Below, piece by piece: positions 1 to 6,439 of a stretch of 8,109 nucleotides of DNA. Source of the stretch: CAZAYB01 sp964489215 (GTDB taxonomy: Bacteria > Planctomycetota > Phycisphaerae > Sedimentisphaerales > Anaerohalosphaeraceae); contig CAZAYB010000137.1 in NCBI GenBank assembly GCA_964489215.1, positions 1 to 8,109 on the forward strand, given 5' to 3'. The position numbers and the translations under genes were made by a program. Positions within the stretch are counted from its first letter, which is position 1. Each line of letters starts with the position of its first letter. A model generated the notes under the pieces. That model saw nothing but the letters and a program-made list of their open reading frames with translations. It was not told where the DNA came from and did not search any database.

Positions 1-2
1 TG

Positions 3-689
3 TTAACAGATTTTATTCAAGGAATGTTTACTTTTATTGTTTTCATAGTTATAATAGCATTTATACTCTTAAAGCTTGGATGGGCGCCCTTCGATGATGT
101 GATGAATCAACCTGAAAGTATCCATTTTGTCCATCCTTTTAAAGGCGACAAGATTAAGGACTTTAATGTATGGTACTATGTAATGGTAGCCATACTTGCT
201 TTTTACGGGACCAGGGCCTGGCAGGGCAGTCAGGGCTATAACGCTTCTGCCTTAACTCCGCATGAAGCCAAGATGGGAGCCATTTTAGGAAACTTAAGAA
301 GTTACGCACTCATGCTTGCAACTTCGATGCTTGCAATAACCGCTATAATTGTGCTTAAGCATCCTGATTTTACCGGCTGGTCTTCTACAGTTAACAATGT
401 CCTGAGCGGTATCGAGGATGAACAGCGCAGAAATCAAATGACTGTACCGGTAGTCATGAATGTAATTCTTACCAGAGGCCTGCTTGGTTGTTTTGCCGCT
501 GTTTTTCTTGCAGCTTTTATCAGCACGCATGATACCTATCTGCATTCATGGGGAAGTATATTCATTCAGGATGTGGTTATGCCTTTCAGAAATGAACCTT
601 TCGATCAAAAAACACATATGCTGCTGCATCTTCTTGAGACAGTTGGAGTAGGAGTTGTTATATTATTATTGATCGATGTTTCAATCTAA
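3..689 (+). CDS. Sodium:solute symporter (SSS family), middle portion, 5'-truncated
   Basis: Inner-membrane secondary transporter that would couple Na+ entry to uptake of a small organic solute, probably a sugar given the neighbours; the substrate cannot be read from the sequence. The frame is open from base 3, ahead of the first ATG at 24, so the true start lies upstream of the window. Seen: the SSS-like segment TDFIQGMF followed by a hydrophobic helix, a helix around WYYVMVAILAFYGTRAWQGS, a long helix ending in AITAIIVL, and the family signature region GLLGCFAAVFLAAFIST-HDTYLHSWGS, which in SSS proteins forms the helix carrying the second sodium site. The charged stretch MPFRNEPFD then leads into the next helix. 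The last 11 codons plus stop (657-689) do not fit the family and seem to be an assembly artefact at the contig end, so the gene continues at 720. Family assignment is firm; substrate is unknown. Confidence 0.88.
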   Translation, partial: LTDFIQGMFTFIVFIVIIAFILLKLGWAPFDDVMNQPESIHFVHPFKGDKIKDFNVWYYVMVAILAFYGTRAWQGSQGYNASALTPHEAKMGAILGNLRSYALMLATSMLAITAIIVLKHPDFTGWSSTVNNVLSGIEDEQRRNQMTVPVVMNVILTRGLLGCFAAVFLAAFISTHDTYLHSWGSIFIQDVVMPFRNEPFDQKTHMLLHLLETVGVGVVILLLIDVSI

Positions 690-708
690 TTTAGCTAACC
701 ATTTGTTG

Positions 709-718
709 NNNNNNNNNN
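709..718. other. Assembly gap of ten Ns inside the symporter gene
   Basis: Ten consecutive Ns, the usual placeholder for a scaffold join of unknown length. The flanks are related: bases 657-681 align to 720-744 with 18 of 25 matches, and after a two-base indel 683-708 align to 748-773 with 19 of 26 matches. The join is therefore probably an overlap with an error-rich contig tail. Removing about 63 bases (657-719) keeps the frame and gives a normal SSS sequence (VGVGV followed by FIFLFSLVW). Confidence 0.9.
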
Positions 719-719
719 T

Positions 720-1421
720 TTTATATTCTTATTCAGCCTTGTCTGGAAATCTACTGAAGCTATCCTTCTGTGGTTTCAAATTACTGGTGCGGTATACCTT
801 AGCGGAGCAGGAGCTGTTATCATAGGCGGCCTTTACACAAAAAGAGGAACTACCATTGCAGGTTATACTTCAATGATTGTGGGTTCCTTACTTGCTATCA
901 CAGGCATTGTCATTAGACAGTTTAATCCGGATTTCTTTTTAAACGGGATGGAAATCAGCTTTTATGCTGCCGCTGTTGCCTGTACAGTGTACTTTGTAGT
1001 TTCTTTTATCACACCTCGTCAGGTTAATTTGGACAAGATTTTGCATAGGGGCCAATATGCTGTAAAGGATGACGAAGTCATTGGCGAATTTCATAAAAAG
1101 AGTATTTGGAATAAACTGGGCCTGACCAACGAGTTCAGCCGCAAGGACCGGTTCATATTCTTTTTGGTTCTAGGTTTACAGTTTGCATTCTTTACTATAT
1201 TTATTATAGGTACTGTTTTGAATATAATATTTGAAATTCCAGCGAGTATGTGGCTAACTTACTGGAAAATTTACATATCTTTTATATTTATTTTTGTAAT
1301 TGGAATAGTGTCCTGGCTGACCATCGGTGGTGTTCGAGATATAGTAATATTGATCAAAAGGTTAAAAGCCGTTCCGGAAAAACTGCCTGAAGATGATGGA
1401 TGGGTAAATAAAAATGAATAA
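720..1421 (+). CDS. Sodium:solute symporter (SSS family), C-terminal portion after the gap
   Basis: Continuation of the transporter that begins before the gap; 233 codons are visible. The frame is open from base 720 (FIFLFSLVW), 51 codons ahead of the first ATG at 873, which is therefore not a start. Seen: helices around AILLWFQITGAVYLSGAGAV, IAGYTSMIVGSLLAITGIVI and EISFYAAAVACTVYFVVSFI, then a hydrophilic loop of about 45 residues (from TPRQVNLDKIL to TNEFSRKDR), then two further long hydrophobic helices (about residues 145-172 and 182-206 from base 720) and a charged C-terminal tail. Long SSS members with extra C-terminal helices are common in Planctomycetota and related phyla (established knowledge). 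The joined visible protein is about 451 residues, so some 150-200 N-terminal residues lie upstream. The spacer to the next gene is 60 bases. Confidence 0.87.
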   Translation, partial: FIFLFSLVWKSTEAILLWFQITGAVYLSGAGAVIIGGLYTKRGTTIAGYTSMIVGSLLAITGIVIRQFNPDFFLNGMEISFYAAAVACTVYFVVSFITPRQVNLDKILHRGQYAVKDDEVIGEFHKKSIWNKLGLTNEFSRKDRFIFFLVLGLQFAFFTIFIIGTVLNIIFEIPASMWLTYWKIYISFIFIFVIGIVSWLTIGGVRDIVILIKRLKAVPEKLPEDDGWVNKNE

Positions 1422-1481
1422 TCTAATTGTAAAAAGCATTATATTTGATGATAAAATCAATTAAGGTTCTAAAGGTTTCAA

Positions 1482-2025
1482 ATGACTCCTAGAGAAAGAA
1501 TATTAGGCTCAATTAAAGGGCTTGAAACAGATGTTATTCCTTACCAGGAAGTTTTTTTTCAAAATACCGCTGTAGCAGAGTACTTTGGGGGCCCACAGAA
1601 GACTTTCGATGATGCAGTAAGATATCTGGCTAACTCCGGGCAATGTTCGGCATTGGTTTCAGGTTTCTGGTGGGCCGGTTCTGATAATTATCAAAATTCC
1701 TCTTCAGGTGAGCAGCGATATGCCGGAGGCCGAATCTGGACTATGGATGACGTCAGGGGCATGCAAGAGCCTGATATTCAAAAACAATTATCTCAGCTCA
1801 AAGACAATATAGAAGTGACACATGATAAATCTCTGGCAAGCCATATTTTTATCATGAATGGGTTCCACTCTGCCTCCACTGCCATGGGTCTTGAAAATCT
1901 TTGCTACTGCCTTTATGATAATCCTGAAGTAGTGCCTAAGTAACAATAATATTGATCATGTACTTGCCAATTTAGTCACTTTAATTCAATATAGCGAAAG
2001 ATTTAGTAATGGTTTCAAAAAATAA
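1482..2025 (+). pseudogene. URO-D superfamily (methyltransferase-like) protein, truncated N-terminal half
   Basis: Begins like members of the uroporphyrinogen decarboxylase/MtaA-type superfamily: TPRERILGSIKG near the start, a DVIPYQE segment, and MGLENLCYCLYDNPEVV at residues 135-151. Superfamily members run about 330-380 residues; this frame stops after 153 codons (TAA 1941-1943), before the half that carries the conserved H-x-C/D-G region. Its GLENLC stretch matches the intact second copy downstream (LGLENLCVWL, residues 156-165), so the two are related. After the stop, the +1 frame (1942-2025) reads IDHVLANLVTLIQYSERF, which would plausibly continue the amphipathic helix expected at this point, then runs into the next gene. 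That suggests a frameshift plus loss of the C-terminal half by deletion, or a misassembly. The start at 1482 is supported by AAAGG at 1471-1475. The original function is unknown; the superfamily includes heme-biosynthesis decarboxylases and corrinoid methyltransferases, but genes in sugar loci such as this are uncharacterised. Confidence 0.68.
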
Positions 2026-3283
2026 GATAGCGTGCATAGGAGCCGGTGGATCCGGTGTCGGACATATGGTTCAGCTGGAAAAATTCAGTCCTGGCTGTAT
2101 TGCAGCTTTCAGTGATATTGATCGCAGTTATTTTGATAATACAGTTGCTGGAATTTTGAGTTCAGCAGGCAATATGCTGGGAGATTTTGCGGGATCTGAT
2201 TTTGAGCTCAGAGAAGATTTTAAGAATCTTCCATATTATGAAGATGTCGATGAAATGTTCCATAAGGAAGATATTGATACAGCTATAATAGCTACTTACT
2301 GCTGCAGCCATGCCGAGATGGTTGAAAAATGTGTGAAATATAATGTCAATATCCTGCTTGAAAAACCGATAGCGATAACTGAAGAAGAGGTTGAAAAGAT
2401 ATGGAGCCTTCTGAAAAACTATGACAAGGCAGTAGCGGTTAATTTTACAATGCGGGGTGCTCCGGTAACCCTGGCTGCTATTGACCATGTCCAAAATGGT
2501 GAAATAGGTGATATAGTATCAGTTCAGTACGTCAATAATGTTCATTATGGTGATGGTTACTTCCGCAAGTGGATGAGAACAAGAGAAAAAATAGGCAGTC
2601 TTTTTTTGCAGAAAGCCACACATGATTTTGATGTGATAAATTCGATAATCAAACTTAAGCCGGTCAGTATTGCCGCCTTTGGTTCTCGATTAGTTTACGG
2701 CGGAGATAAGCCGAACGATCTTACCTGTGATACCTGTGAGCTGAAGTGGTCCTGTCCGATGAGCATCTACAGAAGAAACGTTGAAGCAGCCAGAGCCATG
2801 CCGGCTTCACATAAAAGAAAATGTGTCTATGCCGATGAAATTGATATTGATGACAATCAGGTAGTCATTATTCAATACCAGGGCGGTGTAAATGTCTCTT
2901 ACAGCCAGAGTTTCAATGCCCCTGCTCAAGGCGGTCAGCGAGGCGGTTACTTTTTGGGTAAAAAGGGTATTATGAACTTAAGGTATTATGGTGATTTTAT
3001 AGAAAATCCTTCCGGTGAAATAATTATAGGCAACAGTAAAATTGATATTACCAAGACGGACCAGAAGCCCGGTACAAATATTTCAGAGACTTACGACTGG
3101 GCAGGAGGCGGACATTTTGACGGCAATGATAATGTCATGCGTGCCAAGCTGGCAATGCTTCATGGCAAATATGACCGCAGCGCCGGGACTATCGAAGAAG
3201 GATATGTCAGCGCTAAGATGTGCATAGGGGCCCAGGAATCGGTCGAAACCGGTAAAACAATCAAACTAGATCTCGATCTGTAA
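2009..3283 (+). CDS. Gfo/Idh/MocA family NAD(P)-dependent oxidoreductase
   Basis: Cytoplasmic dehydrogenase of 424 residues, the usual size for larger family members, expected to oxidise or reduce a hydroxyl/keto group of a sugar or cyclitol using NAD(P). Seen: an N-terminal Rossmann domain with the nucleotide-binding loop IGAGGSGVGH at 10-19 and acidic residues DID (36-38) at the end of the second strand, the hallmark EKP at 118-120, and KATHDFDVIN (202-211) with H205 and D208, which lies where the family carries its catalytic His/Asp pair. A cysteine cluster C240-x2-C243-x5-C249 plus C272 sits in an insertion of the C-terminal domain. ATG 2009 is the only sensible start: the frame is blocked by TAA at 1982-1984, and the next Met (residue 20) would lose the glycine-rich loop. 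The upstream ribosome site is weak (GAAAG, 1996-2000), as if the natural leader were altered by the truncation of the preceding gene. The substrate is not predictable; family membership is secure. Confidence 0.92.
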   Translation: MVSKNKIACIGAGGSGVGHMVQLEKFSPGCIAAFSDIDRSYFDNTVAGILSSAGNMLGDFAGSDFELREDFKNLPYYEDVDEMFHKEDIDTAIIATYCCSHAEMVEKCVKYNVNILLEKPIAITEEEVEKIWSLLKNYDKAVAVNFTMRGAPVTLAAIDHVQNGEIGDIVSVQYVNNVHYGDGYFRKWMRTREKIGSLFLQKATHDFDVINSIIKLKPVSIAAFGSRLVYGGDKPNDLTCDTCELKWSCPMSIYRRNVEAARAMPASHKRKCVYADEIDIDDNQVVIIQYQGGVNVSYSQSFNAPAQGGQRGGYFLGKKGIMNLRYYGDFIENPSGEIIIGNSKIDITKTDQKPGTNISETYDWAGGGHFDGNDNVMRAKLAMLHGKYDRSAGTIEEGYVSAKMCIGAQESVETGKTIKLDLDL

Positions 3284-3297
3284 AATGGAGTGAATAA

Positions 3298-4356
3298 ATG
3301 CAATCTATAGCAACTAAGTCAAAACAGAGAATACAAGCTGCCCTGAGGCATAAAACCCTTGATCGGATACCAATTTGTGATACGTACTGGCCCGAGACAA
3401 TAGAAAAATGGCATCAGGAAGGCCTGCCCACAGACAAGGATCCATTTGATTATTTCGATATCGATCGTATCACAATGCATCATCCTTTCGATTGCGGTTT
3501 TTTTTCACATGAGATATATGAAGAAACAGACGATTATATTATAGACTTGAATCCTTATGGCACGGTTGTAAAATATTCAAAATGCCGTCGAAGTGACAGC
3601 GGTCATTCTGAGCTCGAACACAAGGTCCAGACTATAAAAGACTGGCAAAAAGCAAAAGAAAATCTGACTGTGACAAGAGACAGGTTGCATCCGGCTAATA
3701 AATCTAATGGTGAGTTCACCGTCGTAAATCCGGTGGACCATTTCTGGATGAGTTTTTGTATGCTTGGTCTGGAGAATCTTTGTGTTTGGCTGATGAGTCA
3801 AAAAGCTCAAATACTCCAAGTATATCAGGATTACACTGATTTTCTTATAGGTATGATGGATCTGTTAGTTGAAAAAAATAATGATTTTGATGCTGTTTGG
3901 TTTTTTTCGGATATGGCTTACTGTTCAGGGCCTATGTTTTCACCGGATATTTTAAAAGAACTCATATCTCCCAGCTATGAACGACTAAAATCATGGTGTA
4001 TTAAGCATAATAAATACATGCTGTTGCATACAGACGGTGATATTAATAAATTAATACCAGAATATATTCGAATAGGTTTTGACTGGCTCCATCCTCTTGA
4101 GACAAGAGCGAATAATGATGTGCGGGTTTATAAAGAAAAATATGGTGATAAGGTCTCATTGATGGGTAATATAAATGCAGATATCATTGCTGAAGGAGAT
4201 TTTTCCAGAATTGAAGATGAAATAGCCTCAAAAATAACCGTAGCAAAGAAAAATGGCGGTTATATTTATCATATAGATCATTCAGTTTCTCCTACTATCT
4301 CATTTGATTCTTATGCATATGCGATTGAAATGATAAAAAAATACGGTAGTTATTAA
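3298..4356 (+). CDS. URO-D superfamily protein (uroporphyrinogen decarboxylase/methyltransferase-like)
   Basis: Intact 352-residue protein of the URO-D TIM-barrel superfamily. Seen: N-terminal RIQAALRHKTLDRIPI (11-26), the segment LGLENLCVWL (156-165), WFFSDMAY with D205, SPDILKELISPSYERL (215-230), then LLHTDGDI (242-249), FDWLHPLE (261-268), LMGNINADII (288-297) and DHSVSPTIS (327-335). In MtaA/MtbA-type corrinoid methyltransferases the H-x-C-G motif supplies a zinc ligand; here it reads H244-T-D246-G247, and the late cysteine motif is also absent, so classical thiol methyl transfer is doubtful. It is unlikely to be heme-pathway HemE because it lacks that protein's conserved N-terminal arginine-rich motif and sits among sugar genes. 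GGAG at 3287-3290, seven bases before ATG, supports the start. It follows the oxidoreductase by 14 bases and precedes the next gene by 14, so all three are probably cotranscribed. Function is unknown. Confidence 0.85.
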   Translation: MQSIATKSKQRIQAALRHKTLDRIPICDTYWPETIEKWHQEGLPTDKDPFDYFDIDRITMHHPFDCGFFSHEIYEETDDYIIDLNPYGTVVKYSKCRRSDSGHSELEHKVQTIKDWQKAKENLTVTRDRLHPANKSNGEFTVVNPVDHFWMSFCMLGLENLCVWLMSQKAQILQVYQDYTDFLIGMMDLLVEKNNDFDAVWFFSDMAYCSGPMFSPDILKELISPSYERLKSWCIKHNKYMLLHTDGDINKLIPEYIRIGFDWLHPLETRANNDVRVYKEKYGDKVSLMGNINADIIAEGDFSRIEDEIASKITVAKKNGGYIYHIDHSVSPTISFDSYAYAIEMIKKYGSY

Positions 4357-4373
4357 AAGGAAATTTTAAATTG
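4357..4373 (+). promoter_or_regulatory. Ribosome binding site for a TTG start
   Basis: AAGGAAA (4357-4363) follows the TAA of the preceding gene directly and lies eight to nine bases before TTG 4371. No ATG or GTG in this frame is better placed, and translation from TTG gives TNKLFNNDEVNYILRYYLPE, a plausible N-terminus without a signal peptide. The site therefore decides the start. Confidence 0.6.
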
Positions 4374-5341
4374 ACGAATAAATTATTCAATAATGACGAA
4401 GTAAATTATATTTTAAGGTATTACCTGCCGGAATGGAACGTGGATGAAAGGCTGGGCGAGATAATAGACTTTTGCCAGAGAACTAAAACCAGGCACGTTA
4501 TGTTCTTATGTAATTGTCAGCATATGGCATGGAATATTATCCCACTGGAAATAGCGAAAAGTGAAACAGAGACCTTCAAAAAGGTAAAAAAACAATTCGA
4601 CAAGCATGACATTAAGTTCGGCCTGAACATGGGCAACACTTTCGGCCACGGCCAGAACCGCTGGGACCACCGTGATAAGTTCCCTCACATCAACTTCTGG
4701 CGAACGGATATGACAGGACGCTCCTCTCACTGCACACCTTGCCCGGAAGATCCTGCCCTTAAAGATCATGTCCGCCGGCTTTATAAGATATATGCCCAGT
4801 GCGAACCTCAATACATTTATATTGACGATGATATGCGTTTTGAAGTATCTGACAGTGAATGGGGTTGTTTTTGTCAAAAGCATTTAGATAAATTTGCAGA
4901 CATAACAAACTGTAAGTGGCATCCCGGTCAGTTGAAGCAGGCGTTATACGAAGACCCCAAGGTACGCAAGGCCTGGATAGAATTGCTCGGTCAATGTGTC
5001 ATCGACTGGGCGAAAGATTTAACGGTGGCTGTACATGATGTAAATCCATCGATCAGAATGGGATTAATGGTGCCCTGCCTTCATTTAACTCCTGTTTTCG
5101 GTTATAATCTTAAAGAAGTAGTTAACCAGCTTGATCATATTGTAAAGCCTGTAGTTCGTCCCTGCATAGGCGGCTATTTCGACTGGAACAGGCGGGACCT
5201 GGTCGGCGGACTTATTTATATGGAACAGGTCAGTCATTTACTTAAAGGGCTGGGCATCGAGTTTACACCGGAACTTGAGACAACACCTTTTACACGTTTT
5301 TCTAAAAGTATGAAGGTTGTCAGGTTTCATATAACTCATGG
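4371..5341 (+). CDS. GH42-like TIM-barrel protein (putative glycoside hydrolase), N-terminal part
   Basis: Catalytic-barrel half of a protein that continues beyond the gap; the joined product is about 677 residues, close to the length of GH42 beta-galactosidases. I recognise a clan GH-A-like TIM-barrel layout but no named family. Seen: strand RHVMFLCNCQH (41-51), FGLNMGNTFGHG (83-94), the strand YIYIDDDMRFE (148-158) followed by SEWGCFCQKHLDKF (162-175), a strand IRMGLMVPC (228-236), and GIEFTPELETTPFTRFS (295-311) near the barrel end. In clan GH-A enzymes the acid/base sits after strand 4 and the nucleophile Glu after strand 7; D153/D154 or E158 and E301 or E303 are the candidates, an inference only. 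Twelve cysteines, several in CxC or CxxC pairs (47/49, 121/124, 166/168), are notable. There is no signal peptide, so the protein is probably cytoplasmic and acts on an imported glycoside. The start is TTG. Confidence 0.8.
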
Positions 5342-5351
5342 NNNNNNNNNN
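5342..5351. other. Assembly gap of ten Ns inside the GH42-like gene
   Basis: Ten Ns. The base run TCATGG ends the left contig (5336-5341) and also starts the right contig (5352-5357). Collapsing the two copies removes 16 bases, which converts the +1 frame difference between the two halves into a single open frame reading VVRFHITHGILNGGQNPAI. The gap is therefore most likely an unmerged overlap with no missing sequence. Confidence 0.92.
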
Positions 5352-5352
5352 T

Positions 5353-6420
5353 CATGGTATCCTTAACGGCGGTCAGAATCCTGCTATTACCGCAGCCGGT
5401 TATGTAGGCGATTCTATAAAGATAGAGCCTGAATATTTTAAATTACTGCCTGAATCGAAGGGTTACTTTGATGCTTTATGCAAAATTCGTCCAGATAAAG
5501 CGCCAAGACGTGGAATACAGCTGATATATGATTTTGATTCAGCAAAAAAATCTGCTGCTAAAATTAATTCTCCCACAGATCTTATCTGGTCCTCGTTTGA
5601 ATTGGCTAAAAACCTTGGTTCGCTCGGCTTAAGTTACACTTTTGATGATTCTTCTGTTAAAATGATAACCGGTGAAACTTTCATGGCTATGAACAATAAA
5701 GAGATAGAAACACTTCTTAGTGGAAATCTTATACTCGATGCCCCGGCAGCAGAAACGCTTGCTGATTTTAACTATAGTAACAAGATAGGCTTAAATATTG
5801 GTAAAAAACCTCTCGGCTGGATCGGAGAACATTGCACTGACAAGGATTTCTTTGGACCTTATGTCAATTCCTATATTCCGCTCAAAAATGCAGATCAGGT
5901 GTATCATTTACTGCCGTCACATAAAGCAAAGGTTATTTCAACCCTGGTGGACGCTGACCGTCAGGAAGTGTGCTCAGGTGTAGTTCTATACGAAAATAAA
6001 TCAGGCGGTAAAATTGCAGTGCTTCCATACCCGATAAAAGCTATAAGTATAGATACCCGTCACCTTCTATGCTATCACAGACGTTACATGCTTAAGAAAG
6101 TAATTGAATGGATGGATCCGTATGCGTTGCCGGTTTTTGTAAATGAACCGACAGACTTTCTTGTTCAGGCCTGGGAAGATGAGAAATATTTATCTTGTTG
6201 CATTACCAATCTGTCTTACGATTGTTTCAATGAAGTTCAGGTTGAGTTTTCACACAAAAGCAGGTTAGACCCGGGTAAAGCGGAATTTCTGGATGTAGAT
6301 GGCACTGTCAAGCCTTTAGCGGCAGAGCAAATTGAAAATAAACAAGGCAGCATTCAGAAATGGCTGATAAAAGATGAATTCACTGCATTTAAATCTGTTT
6401 ATATGAGGATAAAGCTTTGA
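5353..6420 (+). CDS. GH42-like protein, C-terminal part (trimerisation-like and beta-sandwich domains)
   Basis: Second half of the protein that starts at TTG 4371; 355 residues follow the join, and no independent start is implied. Seen (numbering for the joined protein): GILNGGQNPAITAAG (324-338) closing the barrel; a middle region from about 365 to 565 resembling the GH42 beta-galactosidase trimerisation domain, with an open beta/alpha pattern, the segment ETLLSGNLILDAPAAETLAD (441-460), and the late strand GGKIAVLPYPI (540-550); then from about 575 a small all-beta C-terminal domain (VLVQ-type strands such as FLVQAWEDEKYLSCCITNLS) ending in YMRIKL. This domain order matches GH42-type enzymes (established family architecture), but sequence identity to GH42 proper is not obvious by eye. 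The stop TGA (6418-6420) is 19 bases before the fucosidase gene. Alternative: a non-catalytic or new-family GH-A relative. Confidence 0.75.
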   Translation, partial: HGILNGGQNPAITAAGYVGDSIKIEPEYFKLLPESKGYFDALCKIRPDKAPRRGIQLIYDFDSAKKSAAKINSPTDLIWSSFELAKNLGSLGLSYTFDDSSVKMITGETFMAMNNKEIETLLSGNLILDAPAAETLADFNYSNKIGLNIGKKPLGWIGEHCTDKDFFGPYVNSYIPLKNADQVYHLLPSHKAKVISTLVDADRQEVCSGVVLYENKSGGKIAVLPYPIKAISIDTRHLLCYHRRYMLKKVIEWMDPYALPVFVNEPTDFLVQAWEDEKYLSCCITNLSYDCFNEVQVEFSHKSRLDPGKAEFLDVDGTVKPLAAEQIENKQGSIQKWLIKDEFTAFKSVYMRIKL

Positions 6421-6423
6421 AAG

Positions 6424-6428
6424 AGGAG
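6424..6428 (+). promoter_or_regulatory. Shine-Dalgarno site of the fucosidase gene
   Basis: AGGAG within AAGAGGAG is the strongest ribosome-binding match in the window. It is 11 bases from ATG 6440, slightly longer than typical; the TTG at 6432-6434 is closer but out of frame, so ATG 6440 stands. Confidence 0.6.
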
Positions 6429-6439
6429 ACATTGTTTTT

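Noticed and set aside
1428..1456. Promoter-like pair TTGTAA and ATAAAA about 17 bases apart between the symporter and the first URO-D gene
   Set aside because: Weak match in a very AT-rich 60-base spacer where such pairs are expected by chance, and the gene order suggests readthrough.
1414..1464. Tiny ORF of 16 codons (ATG AAT AAT ...) overlapping the symporter stop
   Set aside because: Too short, AT-rich, without a clear ribosome site or recognisable sequence; likely chance.
1944..2008. Possible terminator or small RNA in the spacer before the oxidoreductase
   Set aside because: No stem with a following T-run is visible, and the bases read better as the out-of-frame tail of the URO-D remnant.
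2162..2494. 110-codon open frame on the minus strand within the oxidoreductase gene
   Set aside because: Lies wholly opposite a well-supported gene, and its translation shows no family features.
4615..4765. Local rise in GC content within the GH42-like gene, suggesting a mosaic insert
   Set aside because: The reading frame and domain are continuous through it, and similar GC-rich stretches occur in conserved parts of the fucosidase gene, so codon choice in conserved segments is a simpler explanation.
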